Assembly: GCA_947585865.1 (NCBI GenBank) | Contig: CANPXH010000009.1 | Span: 1-64,000 of the forward strand | Direction: 5' to 3' | DNA: 64,000 nucleotides | Source of the DNA: an uncultured Clostridia bacterium | Lineage (GTDB): Bacteria; Bacillota; Clostridia; Lachnospirales; CAG-274 | Shown: positions 52,279 to 61,351 of the stretch, piece by piece | Position numbering within the stretch: position 1 is the first letter of the stretch | Layout: each line of letters begins with the position of its first letter | Notes under the pieces: model-generated | Databases searched by the model: none | Told to the model about the DNA's origin: nothing | The model's input: the letters and a program-made list of their open reading frames with translations, nothing else | Made by a program: the position numbers and the translations under genes

Positions 52279-53360
52279 AATACATACTTACGCTTTTTAT
52301 TGTCCTTTTTATGTGTGTAAGCGTTTACGGCAATGAACAAAACGATATTTTGGATCGTCTCGATATGCAGGATGTGGAAAACTCCGTTGATGAAAGCACC
52401 GATCTTTCGTTCAGGGAATTGCTCGATGCCGTGCTTTCGGGCGAAGACGTGATCTCGCTTATAAAAAGGGATATAAAAGACATTGCAAAAAAGCAGCTTG
52501 AAAGGTGCGGAAGCGGTATAAAAAGCGTGATAGCGGCAGGTATAATATGCGCCTTGATAAATATGATATCCCAGGATATAAACGACCGCTCGGTATCCGA
52601 GCTTATAAATTTGACCGGGCAGGTGATAATACTGGGTATAGCATCCGTCAGCCTCAAGACTTCCATAAGCCTGCTGAGGGATTGCATACAAAGCATCACG
52701 AATGTAATAAACAGCGCACTGCCTCTCATAATAACAGTCACTGCCCTAAGCGGCAGAGGCGTATCCGCAGGAGGCGGTATACTTGCAATGGGAACGGCAA
52801 TGGTCGCCTCGGGCATAGATGCCGTTGTTATACCGCTGCTTATAATGGGAACGATGCTCAGGATAGTAAATGTTATTTCGGACAAAGAGATACTGGACAG
52901 ACTTTCCGAGCTTTTTATGAACGTTACCTCGGCAGCCCTTAAAATATGTGCCTATGCCTTTGTTTTCATAATGGGCATAGAGAGAATAAGCGGAGGAGCG
53001 ATAGGCAGAAGCGCAGGCTCTGTGTTTAAATCCGCAATAAAAATGATACCCGTGGTGGGAGATATAGTAGGGGGAGCCGGAGACATAGCGGCGACCGCAG
53101 TGCTTGCAGTGGGGAATGCCGTAGGCATAGTGCTGGTGATAGTGCTGATAACTATAAGCAGCATACCCATTATAGAAATAGGCATAGCCGCTTTTGTGTA
53201 CAAGCTCACGGCAGCGCTTATGGAGCCTGTCTGCGACAAGAGCACGATAGCGGTCATAGACACTGTGGGAGAAGCTGATCTGAAGATAATGGCGGCATTG
53301 TTTGTGGTAAACGCCATGTTTGTAATGTCCGTTGCGATACTTTTGTGTGCGGTGAGGTAG
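52275..53360 (+). CDS. spoIIIAE: Stage III sporulation protein AE
   Basis: 361 aa, slightly shorter than the Bacillus protein (399). Signal-like N-terminus (KYILTLFIVLFMCVSVYG), then about eight membrane helices; conserved ITVTALSGRGVSAGGG and IPVVGDIVGGAGD-type loops. A proposed permease-like core of the channel. Confidence 0.95.
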   Translation: MKYILTLFIVLFMCVSVYGNEQNDILDRLDMQDVENSVDESTDLSFRELLDAVLSGEDVISLIKRDIKDIAKKQLERCGSGIKSVIAAGIICALINMISQDINDRSVSELINLTGQVIILGIASVSLKTSISLLRDCIQSITNVINSALPLIITVTALSGRGVSAGGGILAMGTAMVASGIDAVVIPLLIMGTMLRIVNVISDKEILDRLSELFMNVTSAALKICAYAFVFIMGIERISGGAIGRSAGSVFKSAIKMIPVVGDIVGGAGDIAATAVLAVGNAVGIVLVIVLITISSIPIIEIGIAAFVYKLTAALMEPVCDKSTIAVIDTVGEADLKIMAALFVVNAMFVMSVAILLCAVR

Positions 53361-53366
53361 GCAGAT

Positions 53367-53534
53367 ATGGAAGGGATAAAGGAATATGCGGGAAAAATAG
53401 TTATATACATAGTGCTCACAAGCTATGTGGGAGTGCTGTTTCCGAACAACAGCTACAGAAAATACATAAGGCTCGTTATGGGAGCCGTGCTTGTGGCCGT
53501 TGTTCTTAAGCCGCTGGAAATATTTTTTGCATAG
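53367..53534 (+). CDS. spoIIIAF: Stage III sporulation protein AF, short form
   Basis: 55 aa: MEGIKEYAGKIVIYIVLTSY to the end KPLEIFFA. It has the two N-terminal membrane helices and the loop LFPNNSYRKYIRLVMG typical of SpoIIIAF, and is in the expected place between AE and AG. The family is normally about 200 residues, with a ring-building-motif domain after the helices. Here a TAG stop follows the second helix and the next gene starts 12 bases later, so the missing domain is not present in another frame. See findings. Confidence 0.85.
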   Translation: MEGIKEYAGKIVIYIVLTSYVGVLFPNNSYRKYIRLVMGAVLVAVVLKPLEIFFA

Positions 53535-53546
53535 GATGGTGATATA

Positions 53547-54020
53547 TTGGATATCGTAAGATCGTTGAAGGACAGGAAAAGTATAGCTTACATAGGGATA
53601 ATCTTAGCCGTGGGCATATTTCTTATGAGCGGCAAGGGAAAGACGACAGTAAGAACGGAACCGACCAAACAGCAGGATATAAGTCATAGGCTGGAAAAAA
53701 TACTTTCGGAGGTAGAGGGAGCGGGAGATGTAAAGGTGCTTATAAGCTACAGCAGCTCCGGGGAGAAGATACTTGCATATGACAGCGAGGAGGAAAAAAG
53801 AGCCGAGGACGGCAGAGACGAGACCAATATAAAAAGCCGTGTCGTATATGACGGCAGCAGGGCTCCCTTTGTGCTGGCGGAATATATGCCCGAAGCGGAG
53901 GGAGTCATAATAGCGGCTCAGGGAGCGGATGACGAGAATGTAAAAAATCAGTTAATAAAAGGAACAATGGCATTATTGGGCATCGATGAGCATAAAATAG
54001 AAGTATTAAAGATGAAATAG
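53547..54020 (+). CDS. spoIIIAG: Stage III sporulation protein AG
   Basis: 157 aa (about 229 in B. subtilis). One membrane helix (about 13-28), then a single ring-building domain (DISHRLEKILSEVEGAGDVKVLISY ... AEGVIIAAQGADDENVKNQLI, split at the middle). It forms a large ring in the space between the forespore membranes. The start is TTG at 53547 after GGATGGTGA. The segment that forms the extended beta-triangle in Bacillus is shortened. Confidence 0.93.
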   Translation: MDIVRSLKDRKSIAYIGIILAVGIFLMSGKGKTTVRTEPTKQQDISHRLEKILSEVEGAGDVKVLISYSSSGEKILAYDSEEEKRAEDGRDETNIKSRVVYDGSRAPFVLAEYMPEAEGVIIAAQGADDENVKNQLIKGTMALLGIDEHKIEVLKMK

Positions 54021-54029
54021 GAGGTCAAT

Positions 54030-54686
54030 ATGTTTACTATTAAAAAAAATCAGGTCATCATTTCGGCACTTGTGGTGATGATCGCCGCAGCAGGTTATCT
54101 GAATTACATAGACTCAACGGGAAATGTCAGCGAGGTAATGGTGACCGATGAAGGAGATCTTGCCCTTACGGAAGACGTAGCCTTTACAGACGAGGATGTG
54201 GCAATTGCTTCGGAAAGCGAGGAAACTACGGCAAACGCTGCCGAGGGCGGCAAGGATGAAAAGGGCAAAAAGACAGATGAGGCGGCAAATCCCGATGCGG
54301 GAGAGGCAGTGTTTGTCAATTCGTCAAATGACTCTTCGTATTTTGTACAGGCAAAGCTGGATAGAGAGCAGTCTCGTTCAAAGCAAAAGGATATGCTGAA
54401 TGAAATGCTCAATAACGAAAAAATAGACGATGAAAAGAAAAACGAAGTGACCACGGCTATGCTGCAAATACAGCAGAGAATAGAAAAGGAGACAGCCGCA
54501 GAGTCTATGATAAAGGCAAAGGGCTTCGGAGACGTTTATGTGAGGATAGATGACGATACCGTAGACGTAGTGGTGGATAAGGGCGAACTGACAGATGCCG
54601 AAATAGCTCAGATAGAAGATATAGTGAAAAGAAAAACAGGCGTATCGGCAGATAAAATAAGAATAACTCCCCTTAAGGGAAAATGA
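54030..54686 (+). CDS. spoIIIAH: Stage III sporulation protein AH
   Basis: 218 aa, the same length as in B. subtilis. One N-terminal membrane helix (about 9-22), an acidic Ala/Glu-rich linker (about 40-100), then the YscJ/FliF-like ring domain (RSKQKDMLNEMLNN, VYVRIDDDTVDVVV, IEDIVKRKTGVSADKIRI). In Bacillus it binds forespore SpoIIQ; here that partner would be elsewhere. Last gene of the operon. Confidence 0.95.
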   Translation: MFTIKKNQVIISALVVMIAAAGYLNYIDSTGNVSEVMVTDEGDLALTEDVAFTDEDVAIASESEETTANAAEGGKDEKGKKTDEAANPDAGEAVFVNSSNDSSYFVQAKLDREQSRSKQKDMLNEMLNNEKIDDEKKNEVTTAMLQIQQRIEKETAAESMIKAKGFGDVYVRIDDDTVDVVVDKGELTDAEIAQIEDIVKRKTGVSADKIRITPLKGK

Positions 54687-54690
54687 TTTC

Positions 54691-54724
54691 AGAGGGTGCT
54701 GCATCAATGCGGCACTCTTTTTTA
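54691..54724 (+). terminator. Terminator of spoIIIA operon
   Basis: A stem of about 11 bp with a small bulge (AGAG..TGCTGCA / TGCGGCACTCT) and a run of T. The 54725-54889 gap shows no gene. Confidence 0.75.
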
Positions 54725-54889
54725 AATTATCATAGCATCATCTTATTTTTTGCCTTGCAATCCTTGGCGGCAATAAAGCGGCGGGAGCATAAAAAGTCAA
54801 TATCTGACAATACATCCGAGGCTTTTTTAGTGTATTCCTTAAGTAAATATTAAGTTTATCGGCATATGGAAAAAAATCATAAAAAACTA

Positions 54890-54918
54890 TTGACATCACT
54901 GATAATAAGGAGTACAAT
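54890..54918 (+). promoter_or_regulatory. Promoter of marR-RND efflux operon
   Basis: Consensus -35 TTGACA (54890-54895), 17-base spacer, -10 TACAAT (54913-54918). Confidence 0.8.
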
Positions 54919-54926
54919 CAAAAAGG

Positions 54927-54938
54927 TTAGAATTCTAA
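54927..54938. promoter_or_regulatory. Probable MarR operator
   Basis: The perfect 12-bp palindrome TTAGAATTCTAA begins 9 bases after the -10 box and precedes the regulator gene, where a repressor would block transcription. MarR sites are commonly short palindromes of this type. Confidence 0.65.
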
Positions 54939-54959
54939 GTTTATTGTGAGGCGAAATAA

Positions 54960-55382
54960 ATGAAGGATCTGAATATCAATATGGGTATCACTCCTCTGCT
55001 CTATCAGGCATCGCATAAGTGCATGATGATGCAAAACGAGATATTGAAAAAATTTAATATATCCGTTATGCAGGCTGCAATACTTGCCATTATACGCTTT
55101 GTTGAAGACGGTACAGTCAATCAAAGAACTCTCAGCAGGGAAATGGGCGTAAAAGAATCATCGGTCTCCAGCATGATAAATACAATGATAAAAAACGATC
55201 TTATCATCAGAGAACAGAGCAAGACAGACGCCAGAAGCAAGCTGCTGCGTCTGGGAGAAAGAGGCAGAGAGATAACGGAGTTCATAGAGAACTCGGCTCA
55301 GGATGTTGAAAATGAACTTTACGGTCATTTGACCGAGGAGGAAAAAAGCTCACTGGTAAGCATTCTAAAAAAGCTGATATGA
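54960..55382 (+). CDS. MarR-family transcriptional regulator
   Basis: 140 aa. Winged helix with recognition region TVNQRTLSREMGVKESSVSSMINTM and wing IIREQSKTDARSKLLRLGERG; flanking helices for dimerisation. Ribosome site GTGAGG. First gene of the efflux operon, and probably a repressor released by the exported compound. Confidence 0.92.
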   Translation: MKDLNINMGITPLLYQASHKCMMMQNEILKKFNISVMQAAILAIIRFVEDGTVNQRTLSREMGVKESSVSSMINTMIKNDLIIREQSKTDARSKLLRLGERGREITEFIENSAQDVENELYGHLTEEEKSSLVSILKKLI

Positions 55383-55461
55383 TCCATGAGCGAAAGCAAG
55401 CCGATATCAGGCAGCAATAAATTTGTTCAATATTAAATTATATATATACGGGAGGTTATGT

Positions 55462-56952
55462 ATGAAAAAGTATTTGAGATTTACGACAGCGGCATTATGT
55501 ATTGCAATGCTTTCAGGATGCGGCGGGCCAAAGGGCGATATGCCAAATGAAGAACAGGAAACAAAGGTGACGAGCGTGGAGATCGCCAACCCTACCGTCA
55601 GCACCGTTAAAGACGAATATACATATTCGGGTACCATAGAAGCGGCGGAAACAGTTGATGTATCCGCAAAGGTACAGGGCACTGTTGCGGCTACATATTT
55701 CAATGTAGGCGATACGGTTACAAAGGGTGCGGTGCTCTATAAAATAGACGATAAGGACTATCAGACTGCTCTTAAGAGCGCTCAGGCTTCTCTTAATTCA
55801 GCCAATGCAGGCGTGCAGTCAGCCAAGACCGGCGTAGCTACGGCTAACGGCGCCGCAATGAAGGCTCAGCTTGAAAGTGCCAAAAATGCCATTACAAATG
55901 CGCAGACCAATCTTACAAATGCAAAAAAATCGGTAGAAGACGCAGAAATAGCAGTAACGAATGCAAAGACAAATTATGACAAGGCCAAAAATGACTATGA
56001 CATAAATAAGCAGTTGTATGATGTGGGCGGACTTCCCGAGGATACTCTCAATACATATAAAATAGCCTTGGACACAGCCGCAAATTCTCTTACGACAGCC
56101 AATAATGCAAAGGACAAGGCGGACCTTGGCGTAAAGAGTGCGGAAGATGCCCTTAGCCAGGCAAATACATCTTACAACATACTTGCAAATGAGACTACGG
56201 CGGAAAATGCAAAGAAGGCAAACGATGCCCTTAACACTGCTCTTGCCGCTCAAAAGTCAGCAACGGTAGCTGTGGAGAACGCACAGCAGCAGATATCCTA
56301 TTGTACGGTCACAAGCCCTATAAGCGGCACTGTCCTCAGGAAAAATGTAACTGCGGGAGCTATGGCGGCAGGTGCAGGCTATCAGATAGTGGATCTTTCC
56401 TCTCTTAAGGTACAGGTAAACGTATCCGAGCAGATAGCCGCAAGCGTGCATATAGGCGATGAGGTAACCATAAACATACCGTCTATGGAGGAGAACAATG
56501 AGTTCTCAGGCTCCATTACGGAAATACCGCCGGGAGCAAATGCCGACGGCACATATACAGTTAAGATAAATATACCCAATACCACAGGCGCCATTAAAGC
56601 CGGAATGTTTGCAGAGGTGCACTTTGCCAAGTCTACAAGCAGCGATGCCTTTGTGCTTCCGAGAGATGCAGTGCTTGACAATAATGGAGAAGAATATTAT
56701 ATATTCGTTGCAGAGAACGGAAACACCGCTGTCAGAAGACCTGTAACGGTAGGTATAGACACAGGCGATACCATAGAGGTGATATCAGGCGTTGAAGCTA
56801 CGGACAAGGTGATCGTAAAGGGTCAGACCTATCTTGCAGACGGCGATGCCATAAATATAGTATCGGACAACGGCGTTGACGTAGAGCCTGTGACCGAAGC
56901 CGCTACAGTCAATAACGAGGCTCCTGCCGAAGGCAAGGAGGCTAAGAAATGA
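55462..56952 (+). CDS. RND efflux membrane-fusion (adaptor) lipoprotein
   Basis: 496 aa. Lipoprotein signal (AALCIAMLSGC; lipid-bearing Cys near residue 19). HlyD/AcrA-like order: beta-barrel and lipoyl start (YSGTIEAAETVDVSAKVQGTV), a long coiled-coil hairpin rich in Ala/Asn/Lys (about 95-285), lipoyl return (YCTVTSPISGTVLRKNVTAGA), and beta-barrel plus membrane-proximal domain (IPPGANADGTYTVKI; GQTYLADGDAI). The hairpin is unusually long, as in adaptors that touch TolC. The ATG at 55462 follows GGGAGG. The stop overlaps the pump start (ATGA). Confidence 0.92.
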   Translation: MKKYLRFTTAALCIAMLSGCGGPKGDMPNEEQETKVTSVEIANPTVSTVKDEYTYSGTIEAAETVDVSAKVQGTVAATYFNVGDTVTKGAVLYKIDDKDYQTALKSAQASLNSANAGVQSAKTGVATANGAAMKAQLESAKNAITNAQTNLTNAKKSVEDAEIAVTNAKTNYDKAKNDYDINKQLYDVGGLPEDTLNTYKIALDTAANSLTTANNAKDKADLGVKSAEDALSQANTSYNILANETTAENAKKANDALNTALAAQKSATVAVENAQQQISYCTVTSPISGTVLRKNVTAGAMAAGAGYQIVDLSSLKVQVNVSEQIAASVHIGDEVTINIPSMEENNEFSGSITEIPPGANADGTYTVKINIPNTTGAIKAGMFAEVHFAKSTSSDAFVLPRDAVLDNNGEEYYIFVAENGNTAVRRPVTVGIDTGDTIEVISGVEATDKVIVKGQTYLADGDAINIVSDNGVDVEPVTEAATVNNEAPAEGKEAKK

Positions 56953-59900
56953 TAAAGACCTGTATTAAAAGAAAAGTTACGGTGATAATGGTAACTCTTG
57001 TTGTGTTCCTCGGCGGCTTTATAGCCTACAACAATTTGGAGCTTGCCATGACTCCCAATGTGGATCTTCCCGTTGCACTTGTTATGTGTAATTATGTAGG
57101 CGCCGCTCCCGAAGAAATGGAGGAGCTCGTTACAAAGCCTATAGAAGAACAGCTTGCTACCATAACAGGCGTTGACACTATTACATCTCAGTCCTCTTCG
57201 GGCAATTCAATAGTGGTAATACAGTTTGTAGACGGCACGGATATAGACGTTGCCACCAACGATATGAGAGACAGACTTGACAGAGTACGCTCTATGCTCC
57301 CCGATGATGCTACGGATCCTTCCATAATGAAGATGGATATGAATGCCCAAAGCATTATGGTAGGCGTCACAAGTAGCAAGTATGATGTGGATACCCTTTA
57401 TAATCTCCTTGATGATAACGTATCTTCCATGTTTGAAAAAATAGACGGCGTTTCATCCGTATCACTCAGCGGCGGTACCGATAAGGAAGTCAGGATAATA
57501 GTTGATCAAAACAAGATGCAGAATTACGGTATCACCATAAATACCATTTCTGCCGCTCTTTCAGCGGAGAATACAAATATGCCTTCCGGATCTCTTAAGC
57601 AGGGCTCTACCGAAATAGCTCTGAGGACAGAGGGCGAATTCAATTCGCTGGAAGATATAAAGAATACATTCATTACCACAAAGACGGGCAACAACGTTAT
57701 GATAAAGGATGTTGCCGAAGTAAAGGAAATGAAGAAAGACGAAAGCTCCAAGTCTCTTATAAACGGCAAGGAGGGATGTATGTATTCCCTTTCCAAGCAG
57801 AGCGATGCCAACATAGTTACAGTGAGCAAGAATATTGCCAAGACTATGGAGGATGTGAAAAAGCAGTACCCCGACTTTGAATTGACTATGCTCACAAATA
57901 CGGCGGATTACATAGAGCTTGGTATAAACAATATGGTAAGCACAGCTTTTCAGGCTGCATTTATAGCCATATTCGTTCTTCTTATAATATTGAGAAGCGT
58001 GAGGATGTCTCTTATAATAGGCGTATCTATCCCCACATCTATATTTGCCACATTTGCCCTTATGTATTTAAACGGTATGTCTCTTAATATGATGTCGTTG
58101 GGCGGCGTGGTCATAGCTATAGGTATGCTTGTGGATAACTCCGTAGTTGTACTTGAAAATATATTCAAGAAAAAATCCGAAGGCTTGGGCGCCTTTGAGT
58201 CGGCATACTACGGCTCATCGGAGGTCTCAATGGCAATTACGGCATCTACGCTCACAACTGTTGCCGTTTTCCTTCCGCTTACGTTTATGCCCGGTACCAT
58301 GGGCGATATTATGAAGGAGATATCATATACCGTTTGTTTTGCCCTTACGGCATCACTTGTTACGGCTCTTACATTTGTGCCTATGGCCTCAGCGGTGCTT
58401 ATGCGCTATGAGGAAAGCAAAGGCCATAAGGAAGGCGGCATAATAGATAAGCTTGACAACGGAGTGGGCGCATTCTTGGATAAAATGGATTCGGGATATG
58501 CCAAGCTCATAACAATGTGTCTTAACCACAGGATAAGAAGTGTTTTCATAATAATAGCTGTATTTATAGCATCGCTTTTCTGTGTGCCTTTGGTAGGTTC
58601 TGACCTTATGGCCACCACAGATGAGGGCGCCATAAGCATTACTGCCACTCTTCCCAACGGTACGGATTATGAGACCTGTGAGGCTATGCTCAATACTCTC
58701 CTTGACAGGATAGGAGATGTGCCCGAAACGGAAATGATGTACGCCACAGTAGGCGGCGGCATGATGGGTCTCAGCTCAAGCACATCCGTTTCTCTGTATT
58801 ACGATGTAGGCGATAAGGAAGACAGAACACGTTCCAGCGAAGAGATAGCCGATGATATAGAGAGCAGACTTCAGAATATAGCAGGCTGCGAAATAGAGGT
58901 AAGCGACAGCGGTATGTCTATGGGCTCCCTTGCGGGCAGCGGCTTTAACGTACAGATAAAGGGCGATGACAACGACACATTAAAGGAAATAAGCAATGAA
59001 CTTGTGGTCGAGCTTTCAAAAATACCAAATGCCGCAAATGTAGAGTCATCTCTTGACGACGCTTCCTCAGAGGCAAGCATTGTGATAAACAGAGCCAAGG
59101 CGGCTCAGTACGGCCTTAATACAAGAGCGATAGCTTCAGCCATAAGTGCGGCAAATTCAGGCTCCGTAGCAACAGAGTACAAGACAGACGGTACGGAGAT
59201 CGACGTTAGGATAATGTATCCCGATGATGATATAGAATACATAAAAGATCTTAACAACCTTACCGTCACCACACCTACAGGCACGACCATACCTCTTACG
59301 GAGGTAGCTTCTGTGGAAATGGGCGAAAGCGCACTTACTATAACGAGAGAAAATCAGCAGAAATATATTGAGCTTACAGGCGAGATAAAGGGTCTTGACG
59401 GCTCCGCTCAAAGAGAACAGGTACAAAAGGTGCTTGACAGCTACGTATTCCCCGAAGGCTACACATATGAATTCAGCGGAATGATGGAAATGATGGAGGA
59501 TACGTTCAAGGATCTGTTTACTTGTATAGTAGTGGCTATATTGCTTGTATATATGGTAATGGCGTCACAGTTTGAATCCTTTGTGTATCCGTTTATAATA
59601 ATGTTCTCAATGCCTATGTCCATTACAGGCGGTATATTGGGCCTTCTTATCACAGGCAACAGCCTTACGGCTTCGGCATATATGGGACTTATAATGCTTG
59701 TAGGTATGGTCGTTAACAATGGTATCGTGCTTGTGGATCATACTAATCAGCTTCTTGAAAATGACGAAGAAATGGGAGTAAACGAGGCGCTTGCAGAGGC
59801 AGGCCGTGACAGACTTAGACCTATACTTATGACTACGCTCACAACGGTAATAGGTATGCTTCCGGTGGCTTTGGCCATAGGTTCGGGCATGGAAACAAAC

Positions 59901-60110
59901 CAAAGCCTGGGTATAGTTATAGTATTCGGTCTTACGATAGGTACACTTATAACACTTTTGTTCATACCTCTTCTTTATTCCGGCATAAATTCTGTAAAGA
60001 ACAAATTCAGGAAAAAACACAGAAGAAAGGTATCACAAAAGGATGAGGACAAGAGAGCAAGACGAGAGGCAAAAAAAGCCTTTAAGAAAGGAGCAGTGAC
60101 TAATGAATAA
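56949..60110 (+). CDS. RND-family efflux pump (AcrB/HAE1 type)
   Basis: 1,053 aa, full length. Twelve membrane helices in two repeats with large extracellular loops after helices 1 and 7. Motifs: TPNVDLPVALVMCNYVGAAPEEMEE near the N-terminus (shown in part), GGVVIAIGMLVDNSVVVLENI with the proton-relay Asp in helix 4, and MVVNNGIVLVDHTNQL plus AGRDRLRPILMTTLTT in the second half. Drives proton-coupled export of lipophilic compounds. Co-transcribed with the adaptor and the TolC-like gene. The Lys/Arg-rich C-terminus is cytosolic. Confidence 0.96.
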   Translation: MIKTCIKRKVTVIMVTLVVFLGGFIAYNNLELAMTPNVDLPVALVMCNYVGAAPEEMEELVTKPIEEQLATITGVDTITSQSSSGNSIVVIQFVDGTDIDVATNDMRDRLDRVRSMLPDDATDPSIMKMDMNAQSIMVGVTSSKYDVDTLYNLLDDNVSSMFEKIDGVSSVSLSGGTDKEVRIIVDQNKMQNYGITINTISAALSAENTNMPSGSLKQGSTEIALRTEGEFNSLEDIKNTFITTKTGNNVMIKDVAEVKEMKKDESSKSLINGKEGCMYSLSKQSDANIVTVSKNIAKTMEDVKKQYPDFELTMLTNTADYIELGINNMVSTAFQAAFIAIFVLLIILRSVRMSLIIGVSIPTSIFATFALMYLNGMSLNMMSLGGVVIAIGMLVDNSVVVLENIFKKKSEGLGAFESAYYGSSEVSMAITASTLTTVAVFLPLTFMPGTMGDIMKEISYTVCFALTASLVTALTFVPMASAVLMRYEESKGHKEGGIIDKLDNGVGAFLDKMDSGYAKLITMCLNHRIRSVFIIIAVFIASLFCVPLVGSDLMATTDEGAISITATLPNGTDYETCEAMLNTLLDRIGDVPETEMMYATVGGGMMGLSSSTSVSLYYDVGDKEDRTRSSEEIADDIESRLQNIAGCEIEVSDSGMSMGSLAGSGFNVQIKGDDNDTLKEISNELVVELSKIPNAANVESSLDDASSEASIVINRAKAAQYGLNTRAIASAISAANSGSVATEYKTDGTEIDVRIMYPDDDIEYIKDLNNLTVTTPTGTTIPLTEVASVEMGESALTITRENQQKYIELTGEIKGLDGSAQREQVQKVLDSYVFPEGYTYEFSGMMEMMEDTFKDLFTCIVVAILLVYMVMASQFESFVYPFIIMFSMPMSITGGILGLLITGNSLTASAYMGLIMLVGMVVNNGIVLVDHTNQLLENDEEMGVNEALAEAGRDRLRPILMTTLTTVIGMLPVALAIGSGMETNQSLGIVIVFGLTIGTLITLLFIPLLYSGINSVKNKFRKKHRRKVSQKDEDKRARREAKKAFKKGAVTNE

Positions 60111-61266
60111 GAAAAGGATTTTATGTGTCGCCATGGCGGCTGCAGTCGTTACATCATCATCTCCCGTATATGCCGACAAGCTTTCTTCCATAGGAAGCTC
60201 CAAAGACGGTGAAGTGAGGATAATAGGCACTACATACAGCGATGATGCTGATGACGGCGCTGTGACCGATCTTACGGTAGAACAGGCTGTTGAAAAGGCT
60301 ATTGCATACAGCAGAACATTGAAAAATTTAGATGAAAGCATAGAGATAGCCGAAATAGATGAAATGGTAACACGCTATGCATGGCAGAGCTCTTTGGACT
60401 CTACGTCAACGGTATCATATTCCATCGCTTTAAAGAATCTGAGAAACAGCCTTAAAAATTATGATGCGGATAAAGAGGTGGAAAAAAACAAGATAGAGTA
60501 CAATATAAAGCAGCTTTTCTACGGACTTAAGGATGCACAAAGAAGCATAGAGCTTTATGACGAGGGCATAGACCTCAGCAGCAGACAGCTTGAGATATAT
60601 AAGGTAATGCTCAAGGTAGGCAAGCTGAGCCAAGTGGAATATGATGCCCAGGTCACATCTCATGAAAATCTTGTGGCAAGCAAGCTCGCTCTTGAAAACT
60701 CTATGTCAGCGGCTTACAGAACACTTAACCAGCTTATGGGTGAAAATGTAAACAATAAATACAATATCATAATAGAGGATAAGGAATTTACCCCGGTAAG
60801 CTCACAGCTTGATCTTGATATCACCATAGCAAGAGCTCTCAGTTCAAATCAGACTGTCAAGAAGCTGGAAGACACTGTGGATATTGCAAAGTACACATCC
60901 GACACATACGGATACAGAGGCAGCACAGGCGTGACCACAAGCGATAAGGAATCCATCGATTCTCAGTACAATCAGGCTTCAAGAGGACTTGGGGACACAA
61001 AGACAGCCCTTACATCCTCCATTAAAACAGTGTATGAAAATATTAAAAATACCGAGAGCACATACGCTCAGAATACGGCAAAGCTCAGGAATATGGAGGA
61101 ACAGCTCCTTGTGAAGGAGACTCAGCTCAAGCTTGGCAAGATAACTCAGATAGAGCTTGACCAGTTCAAGTATTCTATGGAGCAGCTTAAGGCACAGCAG
61201 GAATCTGCAGTTCGTTCCTATGATCTGCTTGTTATGCAGTTTAACAATTCAAACCTTATAATGTAA
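60103..61266 (+). CDS. TolC-like efflux protein
   Basis: 387 aa, signal peptide (RILCVAMAAAVVTSSSPVYA). Two TolC repeat halves rich in helical coiled coil (LTVEQAVEKAIAYSRTLKNLDE; LYDEGIDLSSRQLEIYKVMLK GKLSQVEYDAQ, split; KLRNMEEQLLVKETQLKLGKITQIELDQ, in part). Shorter than Gram-negative TolC (about 470), and the outer-membrane beta-barrel strands are hard to see. It overlaps the pump gene by 8 bases. In a cell with one membrane it would extend the adaptor through the wall rather than span an outer membrane (inference). Confidence 0.87.
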   Translation: MNKKRILCVAMAAAVVTSSSPVYADKLSSIGSSKDGEVRIIGTTYSDDADDGAVTDLTVEQAVEKAIAYSRTLKNLDESIEIAEIDEMVTRYAWQSSLDSTSTVSYSIALKNLRNSLKNYDADKEVEKNKIEYNIKQLFYGLKDAQRSIELYDEGIDLSSRQLEIYKVMLKVGKLSQVEYDAQVTSHENLVASKLALENSMSAAYRTLNQLMGENVNNKYNIIIEDKEFTPVSSQLDLDITIARALSSNQTVKKLEDTVDIAKYTSDTYGYRGSTGVTTSDKESIDSQYNQASRGLGDTKTALTSSIKTVYENIKNTESTYAQNTAKLRNMEEQLLVKETQLKLGKITQIELDQFKYSMEQLKAQQESAVRSYDLLVMQFNNSNLIM

Positions 61267-61276
61267 AAAATTATTG

Positions 61277-61351
61277 AAAAACCTCCCGATATAATGTATA
61301 CTTAAGGTAAATATAAGACAATATCTTATTATACATAAGCGGGAGGTTTTT
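61277..61351 (+). terminator. Inverted repeat: terminator whose 3' arm carries a ribosome site
   Basis: A 12-bp perfect inverted repeat AAAAACCTCCCG (61277-61288) / CGGGAGGTTTTT (61340-61351), with further imperfect pairing inside. It can act as a terminator for the efflux operon; its right arm GGGAGG is also the Shine-Dalgarno site of the lipoprotein gene starting at 61352. Confidence 0.65.
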
